From Pogonophryne albipinna (Eukaryota; Chordata; Actinopteri; Perciformes; Artedidraconidae), in the NCBI GenBank assembly GCA_028583405.1, contig CM053243.1, forward strand, positions 50,293,826 through 50,357,825: a stretch of DNA of 64,000 nucleotides, written 5' to 3'. Shown here in pieces: positions 11,601-19,829 of the stretch. The notes below the pieces were generated by a model. It saw only the letters and a program-made list of their open reading frames with translations, ran no database searches and was not told where the DNA came from. The translations under genes were made by a program, and so were the position numbers. How positions within the stretch are numbered: position 1 is the first letter of the stretch; the number at the start of each line of letters is the position of its first letter.

Positions 11601-11827
11601 CCTCGTTGGTCTCTGCCTTGCCCCCGGGCCGTCCGCCCGAGACCCCCTCCTTGGTCTCTGCCTTGCCCCCGGGCCGTCCGCCCGAGATTTCCACCCTGGA
11701 CTTGGCCTTGCCCCCGGGCCGTCCGCCCGAGATACCTTCAGGGCCCGTCCTCCAGACCCCCTCCACCCACCCTGGTGCGCCTAGTGTTGTGTCCCGCCTC
11801 CGGACCCCCTCCACCCACCCTGCTTGA
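8699..11827 (+). CDS. Element-encoded Pro/Val/Ser-rich tandem-array protein
   Basis: The ATG at 8,699, shortly after the left LTR in context AACAATGG, opens an unbroken 1,042-residue frame ending at 11,827, just before the polypurine tract. Residues 1-75 are non-repetitive and acidic (starting MDPADFYDLEYP) and end in a conserved-looking LPEWLQRF stretch. A basic RRRRARIPAR patch follows at about residue 95. The rest is six consecutive tandem arrays with unit sizes 33, 72, 12, 60, 36 and 45 bases, all multiples of three, so unit gain or loss keeps the frame. I see no catalytic motif, signal peptide or membrane segment. The position is that of gag, and an acidic N-terminus followed by repeats could be a divergent structural protein, but this is inference. 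I do not recognise the family. Confidence 0.7.
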   Translation: MDPADFYDLEYPADFHEFELDLFDLDFSLQCRHAEWKGASSRRDKEAILEGARMAVAEMPWLRSSLPEWLQRFTSCPVGGPPSLQKTSRRRRARIPARAPTAMIPASVPVSTAMDPCTSTGPQSYVHLLDFLAHAAMVQASVPVPAAPVPASVPAPVPAPVQESYSGTRLAYGGPRSIQAAAKRSRRKARLAARAPAAMVPDPVLAPAAMVPAPVLAPAAMVPDPVLAPAAMVPAPVLAPAAMVPAPVLAPAAMVPAPVPTPAPRLLLAPQPTPAPRVLSAYRPTPAPRLLLAPQPTPAPRVLSVYRPTPAPRLLLAPQPTPAPRVLSAYRPTPAPRLLLALQPTPAPRVLSPYRPTQVPSPVPSRVPSPVPSPVPSPVPSRVPSPVPSPVPSPVPSRVPSPVPSPVPSPVPSPVPSPVPSLVLSRVPSQVSSRVPSRVPSRVPSRVPSQVPSLVPSRVPSRGPSQVLSQVSSQVPTRVPSQVTSRVSSRVTSRVSSPVPSPVPSLVLSRVPSQVSSRVPSRVPSPVPSRVPSPVPSPVPFPVPSLVLSRIPSRVSSQALSRVPSQVTSRVPSQVTSRVPPQVTSRVPSQVPSRVSSRVPSQVTSRVPSQVPSQVPSRVPFRVPSRVSSRVPSQVSSRVSVQIPIQVPLEVPLGVLPTPCPGPLEVPQTALLPGVLPTPCPEPLEVPQTALLPGVLPTLCPVPLEAPPTTLLPGVLPTQCPVPLEAPPTTLLPGVLPTLCPVPLEAPPTTLLPGVLPTPCPVPLEAPPTTLLPGVLPTQCPVPLEAPPTTLLPGVLPTLCPVPLEAPPTTLLPGVLPTLCPVPLEAPPTTLLPGVLPALCPVPLEDSPRVLPTPGPLPWGILPKPVPPTPGPARPPELSRQRLPARPPELSGLRPRARPPESRGLRPRARPPESRGLRPRARPPECCGLHPHARPPDSSLVSALPPGRPPETPSLVSALPPGRPPETPSLVSALPPGRPPETPSLVSALPPGRPPEISTLDLALPPGRPPEIPSGPVLQTPSTHPGAPSVVSRLRTPSTHPA
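9282..9478 (+). repeat. Coding array 1: 33-bp unit, 6 copies
   Basis: The unit encodes AAMVP(A/D)PVLAP. Copies start with GCAGCCATGGT at 33-base steps and differ mainly by the GACCCAGTT/GCCCCAGT variant. Confidence 0.9.
9479..9766 (+). repeat. Coding array 2: 72-bp unit, 4 copies
   Basis: Each unit encodes TPAPRLLLAPQP followed by TPAPRVLSAYRP, and is itself an ancient doubling of a 12-residue block. Copies differ by few bases. Confidence 0.9.
9769..10632 (+). repeat. Coding array 3: 12-bp unit, about 70 copies
   Basis: The core encodes VPS followed by P, R or Q (for example CCAGTCCCCTCT and CGAGTCCCCTCT). About 860 bases contain no frame break. Higher-order periodicity of several units is visible, with repeated blocks such as PSLVLSRVPSQVSSR. 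Confidence 0.9.
10655..11262 (+). repeat. Coding array 4: 60-bp unit, about 10 copies
   Basis: The unit encodes roughly VLPTPCPVPLEAPPTTLLPG. Copies fall in strict 60-base register. Variants alternate (CCAACCC versus CCAACTC), suggesting block duplication of two-unit segments. Confidence 0.9.
11305..11504 (+). repeat. Coding array 5: 36-bp unit, 5-6 copies
   Basis: The unit encodes about RARPPESRGLRP; two central copies look identical. The first copies are more diverged (CCGGCCTCCGGAGCTGTCC). Confidence 0.85.
11508..11735 (+). repeat. Coding array 6: 45-bp unit, 5 copies
   Basis: The unit encodes SLVSALPPGRPPETP. The first four copies are nearly identical and the last is diverged (TLDLALPPGRPPEIP). 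Confidence 0.9.
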
Positions 11828-11874
11828 GGTTTTGGACTTTTGTGGTTTTTAGGGACGTCTAGAATCCGTCCCTT

Positions 11875-11884
11875 GAGGGGGGGG
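11875..11884 (+). promoter_or_regulatory. Polypurine tract of the LTR retrotransposon
   Basis: GAGGGGGGGG lies three bases before the TG of the right LTR, the expected plus-strand primer site for reverse transcription. Confidence 0.75.
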
Positions 11885-11887
11885 TTC

Positions 11888-12256
11888 TGTCAGGATTCTC
11901 TTATGTAGTTTTGTATGTTTGGGTGTTTGATGTCATGTTTTCCTCCCTGGTTATTGTCTGGTCCTTTTCCCTGTGTTTTTCCTCCCGTCGTTAGTTCCCT
12001 GGTGTGTCTCGTTATCTGATTGTGTTCACCTGTGGCCCTTGTGTTTCTCCTCCCCTGCCCGGCTGTTTCTCGTCTTGTGATTACCCCTCCCTGTATTTAG
12101 TCTTGTCTCTTCCTGTGTTCAGTGTTGGTGCTTCTTTCGTATGTGACTGAGTTCACCGGTGAGTGTTCTGTTTTGTCTATGTTATTTAGTATCCTTGAAA
12201 TAAAGGTTTTCACTTTAATCTGCATTTGGGTCCTGCTTGCTGCACACACCTTGACA
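11888..12256 (+). repeat. 3' LTR of the array-bearing retrotransposon
   Basis: Same length as the left LTR, with no difference found on base-by-base reading. Its AATAAA at 12,199-12,204 would serve as the polyadenylation signal. Confidence 0.9.
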
Positions 12257-12709
12257 GGAACTGTCCTGAGAGTGGAGGTCTGCAGGCAGGCAGGCAATGA
12301 TAATTATTTTTATATTAACTGTTTTACACAAATAACTGCATAACTATAATTTAACTTTTCAGAAGCGAAGCAAGAAGAAACTTCAATAACTTAAAAACAA
12401 CATTTACTTGGTGACAGCCATGAGACAATTCAGTTGTACAGTCCAGCAAGACATTTGTTTATAAACTATATCATTTGTACAGACGTTAATCTTGTCATTA
12501 ACATTTAGATTGATACTGAGGTCTGATATAGGTTGTATAGGCAAACAAATAATCTTGAGGATTAACTGCATGTTTTTTTAATACAATTAATAAACCACTA
12601 CCACCATTGAAGAAACGACACAAAGGAAGAAATTATGCAAGGGCAAAATAATGTAGTGATTGTTTAAAATGAAATTGTGAAATATATATAACCTGTTCTT
12701 TTCTTTTAG

Positions 12710-13466
12710 GTCAACGCAGGTAGCCTTTTCATCACTGATGCCGCCAACGTTGCGGTTTTTCCTTTGGATAGTGGGTGTTTCTGCTCCCTGGACCTCTGAT
12801 CACGGTCATTATGAGGTTCATGAGGAAAAAGCTGGGGAGACTCAAAGGATCCAGACAGAGCCAGCTGAGTCACGGCCGTTTGCTTTTCGTCATAGTCAGC
12901 CAATGTCTACTGCAAACATGAGTCAGTTGACTAGATCAATTAGCACCCCTCGGTAATTTCAAAGGTAATGAGATGCCCATTTTATACGTTGCTTTAGAAT
13001 GTTACGTTTTAGTCCATGTTGCTAACTAAATGTGTGTCACTGTTCTTTTTGCATTACAGGTCAATACATGTGTCAGACATAATGGATGGAAAGATTGTTT
13101 CCACAAGGGTGGTCATGATCAGATTTGTTGAATCAGAGGCAAGCGTTCCACTGATCACAGGAAAAGTGAATGTGGCCATGGGAGACAGTGAGGAGTACAT
13201 CCTTACAGACACCGTTGGGAATGAAATCGTTGAGACTGAAGGGACAACTGGTAAATATAATTATTCTATATTTCATTTTCATTTGTGCAAAGGATGAGGG
13301 TCTGAAAGTGCTATCAGTACAATAATGTGCCCCTTTTAACATTTTATTTGCATGTGTCTTTACTCTGCATTTCTCTCATAAAGTGTCTTTGTACTGGAAG
13401 CAGAATGCAAGAAAGATCCATGCTGTTGAGAGTTCTGCTTTCAGGCAATGGCGTCGAAGAAGCTGA
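12710..13466 (+). CDS. Spliced host gene fragment of unknown function (three 3' exons)
   Basis: Three exons join in one frame: 12,710-12,952, 13,060-13,250 and 13,384-13,466. Borders are AG|G...CG|GTAATT, ACAG|G...ACTG|GTAAAT and AAAG|TG, ending in TGA at 13,464-13,466. The first two acceptors are preceded by pyrimidine-rich tracts, and phases match at both joins (CG|G, then G|TG). Exon 2 encodes a well-formed segment with VPLITGKVNVAMGDSEEY and ILTDTVGNEIVETEGTT; exon 3 gives SLYWKQNARKIHAVE. The first exon needs an upstream exon ending in phase 2, which I could not place; the transposons at 7.3-12.3 kb may separate it. I do not recognise the family. It could be a real gene end, a domesticated element exon or a decaying paralogue. 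The frame phasing argues that it is or was coding. Confidence 0.5.
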
Positions 13467-15824
13467 AGAAGCAGGTGTGGTTGGATAATAAAACTGATTT
13501 TGTCTGGGGAAGGTTTGAACTGGTCTATCAATAGGGGAAATAATTTAATGTGTAAAGAAGGGCTAGCACTCAAACTGAAGGGTCACGATATGCAGCATTT
13601 CACTTTATTTTACTCGCTAACAACAGACTGGCCAAACCCTATCATTATTTGAAAAAGGCTGCTTTCTGGCCATTTAGCATTTTTGCAGCTCAAGGGCTAT
13701 ATAAGTTTGCCATCTGGGGCAGGCATGCATAAGCATGGGCTTCACTGTAGCACACCTCAATACTCTGTGGGTCAGCACATGGTATGAAGAGTCACAGTCA
13801 ACATCCGTTCTACAATCAGCATTTATAAACAATATCCTTTAAATGTTATTTCAATAAATGAAATTTTTCCACATGCTCTTATTTATTTAGCATCATCTAA
13901 TTTGCCATGGAATACATCATTTGTACAACATCCTCCGAGGGCCGTACAAATGATTGAACTCAACGTCTGCTTAAAAAACTAAAATCACAGCCCATTCATT
14001 TCGTCTTTCTTTCATGCTGTGCAAAGAAAAAGCAACCTCTTAATCCAGATATTTTACCATGACTCGCGTATGCATGGATGTGCACGGTTATGGCATGACC
14101 ACCAAAACAGAAATATATGGACACAAGATGTGTGCAAATGTATTTAGTTTCCTATCCATGTGAACATGATTTAAGTGTGGGGTGGACCTAACCTACTCTA
14201 GGGGGGTCCGGGGGGCATGCTCCCCCTGGAAGATTTTTTTTAAATGTTGAAGTTAAAAGCATCAATCTGGTGCACTTTGAGAGCAACATTAAGAGATCTA
14301 TGGATACATCTCTCAACATCCATATGAAACAGAACTGTAAGCAGATTTTCTTTATGGAAATTTTACAAATCACTCTCCTTTTAAGAAGCCCTCAGACGCT
14401 GTTTCCTGCAGATGATGCGTTTTTCCGCCCGGAAACTTTTTTTTACTGTCATATAGTATTTTTTTACCAGTTTTTCCTTTATTCTCTTAATTTGTTATAA
14501 CTATAATGATCATATAAAGATGTTCCTTTACCTCACTGGTTGTAGAAACAGCTTCTTATATTCGTTAGCATAGCTAGCTAACCAGATGCTAATAACAACA
14601 AAGTTATTGACTGTATGATCAGTATGACAGATGAACAGATCGCCACTGGGCTTTCAACTAAAGACACAGCCATGCAAAAACTGCGGCATGTGTATGGCTC
14701 CTTATGGGTACTGCAATTTGTGAAGGCCCGGAGCGGCGTTCTGGTGCTCTCCGTCAGAACTACACCCCTTTCAGACGAGACATATACCACGTGATGACAC
14801 GTTAGGCTTGTGTTGTGTCAAGGACCCTGATCTTGGCCAGGAAAAACAGGCACTCGCTTGTTTAATTATTTTGCGGTCGAGATTTCTTGTGTATTTATGA
14901 ATTACCTCGAGGGCCGTACCAAATGGTCTGAAGCATATTAATGTCGCAAATTGACAGACCTTTTTGGCAGCAGCGCTGCTCCAAGCACTATCAGCAGCAG
15001 CTTAGAACAAGTGCAAGATGATGAAGAGAACGATGAGGGTGCGAGTTCAGATATACAGCCAGTCTCCTGCGTTCATGATGAGGGACAGAGTTGAGCTGGT
15101 GGAAGAACCAGCTCAACTGGCACGTATACAAGTGCAGAGCAAGAGCAAGAGGTGGGTGAGAATTATCCCCTGAACTCCGTGGCATTTTCTCCTGGAGGCC
15201 AAGGGAAGCCAGGCTTCCCCTGTTTTTTTGGATTGTAGTTATCATTTTAATAAATAAATAAAAACACTTTGTTTAGTTTCGGTAATTATTCTGTACTGTG
15301 TGTTGCTGCCGGCCCGTCTCTCCCCCATTCTCATTGAGTATTTTACAAAGAGTGAAACAGCGCCCCTCTAGATGTTATGGTGAAACAGTAGATTGCACTC
15401 TCTGTTGCAGAGGAGGCTAGCCGAAATTGGCTTCCCTTGGTGAAAAAAAAGGAGGGATTGACCAATCAGATGAGGCTCACCTCATGCCCCTGCCAACCTG
15501 TGATTGGTCAGGGCCATGCCAAGACCAATCCAGAGGCGGCTGGCTTCTCTTGCATCACAATCAAATCGCATCAACTTCAGTTCGTACTGTAAGTCATCAC
15601 CACCCTAAAGTAGAAAGCCACTGAAGCAAGTGCAATTATGGAGGGTGGAGATTTGAAGTATTTCATCAAACATAATTTTACTAAACTTCCGCTACAGCAG
15701 CAACTAAAAATGAAATCTGATGACAGGTCAATGCCCAAACTGGAGCTGTGTACAGAGAGGAAAAAAGGAGCGAATCGGACGTAAAACTTGAAATAATAAA
15801 CAGCGGATTTCTAACATTTGACAT
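13467..15824. other. Non-coding stretch with MITE-like pieces
   Basis: No gene is supported. Bases 14,190-14,400 match 45,290-45,510 in inverted orientation. A GAGGGCCGTAC motif recurs near 13,936 and 14,910. The blocks AGGGAAGCCAGGCTTCCCCT (15,199) and GGCTTCCCTTGG (15,428) suggest a further repeat family. Bases 14,565-14,600 (TAGCTAGCTAACCAGATGCT) echo internal hAT MITE sequence at 34,850. Confidence 0.45.
14190..14400 (+). repeat. Dispersed repeat, inverted relative to 45,290-45,510
   Basis: The shared ordered blocks include GCATGC(T)CCCCC, a T/A-rich tract, ATCAATCTGGTGCA (plus strand here), TGAAACAGAACTGTA and ATCACTCTCCTTTTAA. The other copy carries them as the reverse complement, with differences. 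Confidence 0.6.
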
Positions 15825-15886
15825 TTAATGTGGCCGGACTGGGTCAGTTTCCAGGGCTGAATTTTAGTCCCAGTCCGCCCCTGGTG
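15825..15886. repeat. Dispersed repeat piece abutting a LINE
   Basis: The segment contains GCCGGACTGGGTCAGTTTCC and CCCAGTCCGCCCCTGG, which are partly self-complementary. It truncates the reverse transcriptase frame of the adjacent LINE. I think it is a MITE or SINE end but cannot name it. Confidence 0.4.
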
Positions 15887-16990
15887 TACTGTGAAGAACA
15901 GTGGCGATGGCATCCTCTGTAGACCTATTTGCTCTATACGCAAACTGATATGGGTCGAAGGTGGGTGGGAGAATGGTTTTGATGTGCTGCAGGACCAGCC
16001 TCTCGAAACACTTCATTATGAGCGGTGAGTGCTACCGGACGGTAGACGTTGAGGCTGGAGATGATGTTTTTTTTTCGGCAGAGGGATGATTGTGGCAGAT
16101 TTCAGGCACAAAGGGATGATGGATTTGGAGAGTGACAGGTTGAAGATCTTTGTGAAGACCTCCGTAAGTTGGTCTGCACACTCCTTCAACACCCTTCCCG
16201 TCACACCATCCCTCGGGTTCACCGCTCTGAGCACACGCCTCACATCATGCTCCTGCACAGTGAGGGTGTGACTGTTGGATGCTGGTGAGGTTGTTGTGTC
16301 CGTCTCTACTGCATTGACCTCAAAACGAGCAAAGAAACAATTAAGTTCCTCTGACAGTGAGGCGTCCCCGTCAACCGTTGTGCTGTTATTGTTCTTGTAG
16401 TTGGTGATGTGCTGTATACCTTGCCATACCCGCCGTGGATCGTTGTTGGTGAAGTGGTCCTCAATCTTCCTCTTGTAGGCTACTTTGGCATCCCTGATGC
16501 CTCTCTTCAGGTTGGCTCTAGCTGCACTGTATTGAGCACTATCACCAGACCTGAAGGCGATGTTTCGGCCCTTGAGGAGAGCTCTGACCTCCTTCGTCAT
16601 CCAGGGCTTCTGTTTGGGGTATATCTGAATACGTTTTTCAACAGTCACATTATTCACACAGTTCTGTATATAGCCGAGTACAGTTGATGCGTACTCCTCC
16701 AAGTCCTGAACCTCAAAAATATCCCAGTTAGTCCTTTCGAAGCAATCCTGTAGCTGCGAGGAAGCTCCTTCAGGCCATGTTTTAACAGTCTTTGTGGTGG
16801 GTTGAGTTTTCCTCCTGACAGTGGTGTATGCTGGGGTTAAAAGGATGAACAGGTGATCTGACTGCCCTAGATGTGCTAGTGGTACAGACTTAAATCCTTT
16901 CTTAATGTTTGAATAGGCCTTATCCAGTGTGTTTTTACCCCTGGTAGCACATTGTATGTGTTGTACAAACTTTGGGAGAACTGTCTTTAG
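15887..16990 (-). pseudogene. Jockey/CR1-superfamily LINE ORF2 fragment (EN end to RT start)
   Basis: A minus-strand frame (16,016-17,008) begins inside the endonuclease: LKTVLPKFVQH, then TRGKNTLDKAYSNI, then LGQSDHLF, where SDH is the last catalytic block. It continues through the EN-RT linker (PWMTKEVRALLKGRNIAFRSGD, given here only to show the type) to the first RT blocks (CLKSATIIPLPKK). The frame slips in the run of T at about 16,068-16,076. The next RT block ([23 protein letters not shown]) follows in a shifted frame to about 15,890, where the LINE is truncated. This is a remnant of a reverse transcriptase for target-primed retrotransposition. The edge at 16,990 coincides with a TTAA-type insertion and is complementary to the break at 41,302. 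Confidence 0.8.
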
Positions 16991-18013
16991 CCCTGTGAAG
17001 CCTGACACATCAAATAATAGTCAGAAAATGCTAATTGTTTTAAATTGAGGTGTTTATTGAACCTTTTAACAAAGTACAACAACAAAATATTTGGTAATTA
17101 TTTATATATGTCATATTTGATTTTTTTTTTTTTTTTATCATATGTGACCCGCTCTATCGAAATTAGTTGGAAGTCGCAACGGCTCATTTCAAAATAAACG
17201 TGGATTTGCATGGGTGTTTTGTTTGATTTTAAACAAACAAAGTCTTGGCTTTCAGAATATGAAACTTTTATTTCCAAACTCACACGATAAATACATTCTT
17301 TAAGCTTGTAAAGGGAAGATGACAGGCAATCTGCTCTTCCGCAGCACCGCCCCCCTCCCTCCGGCTGAAATTATGAATGTAAGAGTATAGTAATCATAAA
17401 TAACACGGCAGGGTCCGTTACAGTTTGTTTTCATCTGATTTCAATTAAACAAAGTCTTGGCTTTCAGAATATTAAACTTTTTTCGGCAAATTTAGATGAT
17501 AAATAAAACTTTGAAGCTTGTAACGGCATAATTACAAGCGGAGAACGGAGTAATTTAACGTCACAGCAGGCATAACAACAGCCGGTGTTTCTCGTGAGGG
17601 TTTTCCCCGGGAAACAAACGCAATACACACAAACGCAAAATTACAAACACACACACGTATACACACACACACACACACACACACTCGCGAGCTTCCCCTA
17701 GACCAGTAATCCAAACGAAAATATCTTCCCTCCGTAGTATTTTGATCATTTGCTCCGCAAATAATCAATCAGATCGATGGATTCCAGAGAAGAGAAAACA
17801 TTGAAGGCCTTTTTCTCAAAATGATGACTCGGTGACAGTCATTATATAATGTGACATATTTCGCTTAATATTTGGAGTACAAAAACAATCCTGATATCAT
17901 TAGAAAGCTAGGAATATCCTCTTTCCAACAGTGTATACAACTCAAAATGTGTCTTCGGGTCAATGCGACTGATTTCGATAGAGCAGGTCACATATTTGAT
18001 ACATCAGGCCTTT
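16991..18013. mobile_element. TTAA-type (piggyBac-like) element, probable
   Basis: The left end CCCTGTGAAGCC directly follows TTAG, a one-base variant of TTAA, inside the LINE. Inverted segments face each other: ATCATATGTGACCCGCTCTA near 17,138 and its diverged reverse complement near 17,972-18,000. Within lies a direct repeat of about 215 bases in which AAACAAAGTCTTGGCTTTCA occurs near 17,235 and 17,450. No transposase is present. The right end (CATCAGGCCTTTATGG) lacks a clear TTAA, so the boundary is uncertain. Confidence 0.5.
17657..17686. repeat. (CA)n microsatellite
   Basis: A run of about 14 AC dinucleotides. The cysteine/valine-rich minus-strand frame across it is an artefact. Confidence 0.8.
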
Positions 18014-18047
18014 ATGGCAATTTATTGAACAAAACAACGTCTCCTTT

Positions 18048-18799
18048 TGTTGGAACAAACACAGTAGTGGTGGCTTAAAGCCCAACTCTGCTCCGCGCCG
18101 TCCGTTAGATGAGCCTGGTCAGACTTAATAAGAGAAGGAGTTCAAAACACCGGCATAAAAGTTATAACAATAATCTGATTTTAATGGTAAAAAACACAAT
18201 ACGAAATACAGAGTGCCCTGTAACAGAGTACTCTGGACTCCCAGCTCCACTGCCGTGCGATACAGGTATCGGGACCAGCCAGTCAGAAACAGGGGGCATT
18301 TTGCATGAATAAACAACAGTATATATGGACATATTTGGGGCGGATATGTGGGTCGGCTCTTCCGTCCCATTTGGGGCGGATATGTGGGTCGGCTCTTCCG
18401 TCCCATTTTACTCCTAAGTGAAGCGTGAGAGCCTCGGAACTAGTCAAGGTCAGAATCACTTTTTATCTTCCACCTAACTTCACTCCTTTACTTTCCCAGG
18501 GAAGATTTCACACAAACTATTCTTTCCCAAAACAATCAAACATTGTACACAGATATATTGGTGCTTGAGATTATACTGGCCCCAGGAAGAACCTTGAATA
18601 AGAACATGTGCATGTGCTGGTGGGGGGGAAGTGTGTGTGTGTGTGTGCTGATATCTGGGTCAGTGAGTGTAGGTAAGAAGGTTTATATATATATAGGATT
18701 ACTTTAAAACAGTCCCAAATAATACATGTTCACTTCAATACAGTTCAAGATAATACCTGTTTACTTTAATACAGTTTAGAACAATATCTGTTTGCTTTA
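18048..18799 (-). repeat. 3' LTR of the minus-strand ERV
   Basis: A 752-base repeat. A 40-base tandem duplication (GGGGCGGATATGTGGGTCGG) at about 18,335-18,412 is absent from the 5' LTR, so the LTRs have diverged since insertion. Confidence 0.85.
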
Positions 18800-19181
18800 A
18801 CCCCTCTTTTGATCTCACCTTCAGAGATCAACTTATACACAGCATTTGAAACATAACCACTGTCATTCTTTTCTACTGTCTGTTCCCCAACATTTATATA
18901 AATCCATCAGAAGCTGGGATTTAAACCTTTAGGAACAGTCCACCATAACAACTTCTTATGACAGTGGAGGGAGACCAAAATATGTTAAAAAAATGTTCCT
19001 TGTCGGCTGAGTCATCGTGCTCGCCCTCCTCCGACGCGTAAGCCAACAAGGGCATTTGGTACGAAGGGGAAGGGGAAGCTTCTCCCTCAAAAAATGGGTT
19101 ATTAAAACATAGTTCCTCAAAAATGGGAAAAACAAAGTTCCTCAAAAATGGGATATTAAAACAAACTCCACACCGGCTATA

Positions 19182-19760
19182 TCAACCTGTTTCAGCGGAG
19201 AGTGTAGTCCCCTGTGCCGTCCTGGCTTGCCGTGTCTTTGTCCCCCCGATCCGCTGACGGCGGCTTCTGGGCTGCCTGCTAGAGAGATGTCTTCTGGATC
19301 CTCCTCCTCCGGCCCGCTGATGGCGGCTTCCGGGTCGATGCTGGAGAGATGTCTTCCCGATCCTCCGTCTCCGGTCCGCTGATGACGCCTCCCGAGTCGA
19401 CCTCCTCGTCGAGGGCCACGTCCGTCCTGATGTCGTCCACGGTCCTAGCAGGTGGTTTCCCCGCCGCACACTGGCTCCAGCTGTCCCCCTTTCCTCCTAG
19501 ACGGACGGCATGAGAGATCCGCTGGGTCACTCGTCGGGGCCGGAGAGCCTGGGGTTGAGCCACTTTGTCCTGATGACCTTCAGCCAGACGAACTCCGCTG
19601 TGTCGGCCTCCTGGGTCCCTATTTGGCGTCACCAATCTGTGTGGAGAAATCTGATACAAATCCCTCAAGCCTACGCTCAGGGCTCCTGGGCCTCAGCTGT
19701 TTGACTGGTAGGCCGCTTGGAGCCTGTTGGTGGGGTGTCTTAAAACAACAGCCGTCTGTG
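19182..19760 (-). pseudogene. ERV internal coding remnant with 63-bp repeats
   Basis: A GC-rich island in an otherwise AT-rich element. Overlapping minus-strand frames hold Pro/Arg-rich text and a 63-base repeat (about 19,245-19,400) encoding versions of ISGPE(T/E)ED(R/P)EDIS. The copies fall in different frames, showing a frameshift. The position near the 3' end suggests the end of pol or an accessory/env region. No diagnostic motif was found, so function is not assigned. Confidence 0.4.
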
Positions 19761-19829
19761 AACAGGTTTTCTAAATTAATTGTAGACCTCCTGTCTGCCA
19801 GTGCAGCTTCAGAATCTTAATACTTGGAC

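Larger units (their letters stand above)
8313..12256 (+). mobile_element. Young non-autonomous LTR retrotransposon
   Basis: Two 369-base direct repeats (8,313-8,681 and 11,888-12,256) begin TGTCAGG and end TTGACA, so they have canonical TG...CA termini. By eye they are identical. The insertion is bounded by a perfect 5-bp target duplication, GGAAC, at 8,308-8,312 and 12,257-12,261. A polypurine tract GAGGGGGGGG (11,875-11,884) sits just before the right LTR. The interior has one long open frame and no protease, reverse transcriptase, RNase H or integrase motif, so enzymes must come from another element. Identical LTRs imply recent integration. The sequence after the left LTR (GAAAGCACC) does not begin with TGG, so the priming mode is undetermined. 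Confidence 0.9.
7311..12293. mobile_element. Long-inverted-repeat element split by an LTR retrotransposon
   Basis: The left arm at 7,311-7,396 reads CCTGCCTGCAGACCTCCACT, CTCAGGACAGTTCCGGTGCA and onward to CAGGAAGTG. Its reverse complement occurs as 8,258-8,312 plus 12,262-12,293 once the LTR element and one copy of its target duplication are removed. The arms are about 85 bases with only a few differences and enclose about 0.87 kb. The interior has two diverged direct copies of a segment containing GCGTGCATTTCCTGTT, near 8,036 and 8,189, and (TA)n tracts that can fold. No transposase was seen. Its own target duplication is unclear, so the class (foldback-type or long-TIR MITE) is open. Confidence 0.7.

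Noticed and set aside
9243..11852. Long frames on the minus strand and other plus frames across the array region
   Set aside because: They are by-products of repeat units whose length is a multiple of three. Only the frame starting at 8,699 spans the whole element from LTR to polypurine tract.
19182..19668. Arg-rich minus-strand frames as a host gene
   Set aside because: They lie within the ERV interior, overlap in several frames and share a frameshifted repeat, so they are treated as ERV remnant.
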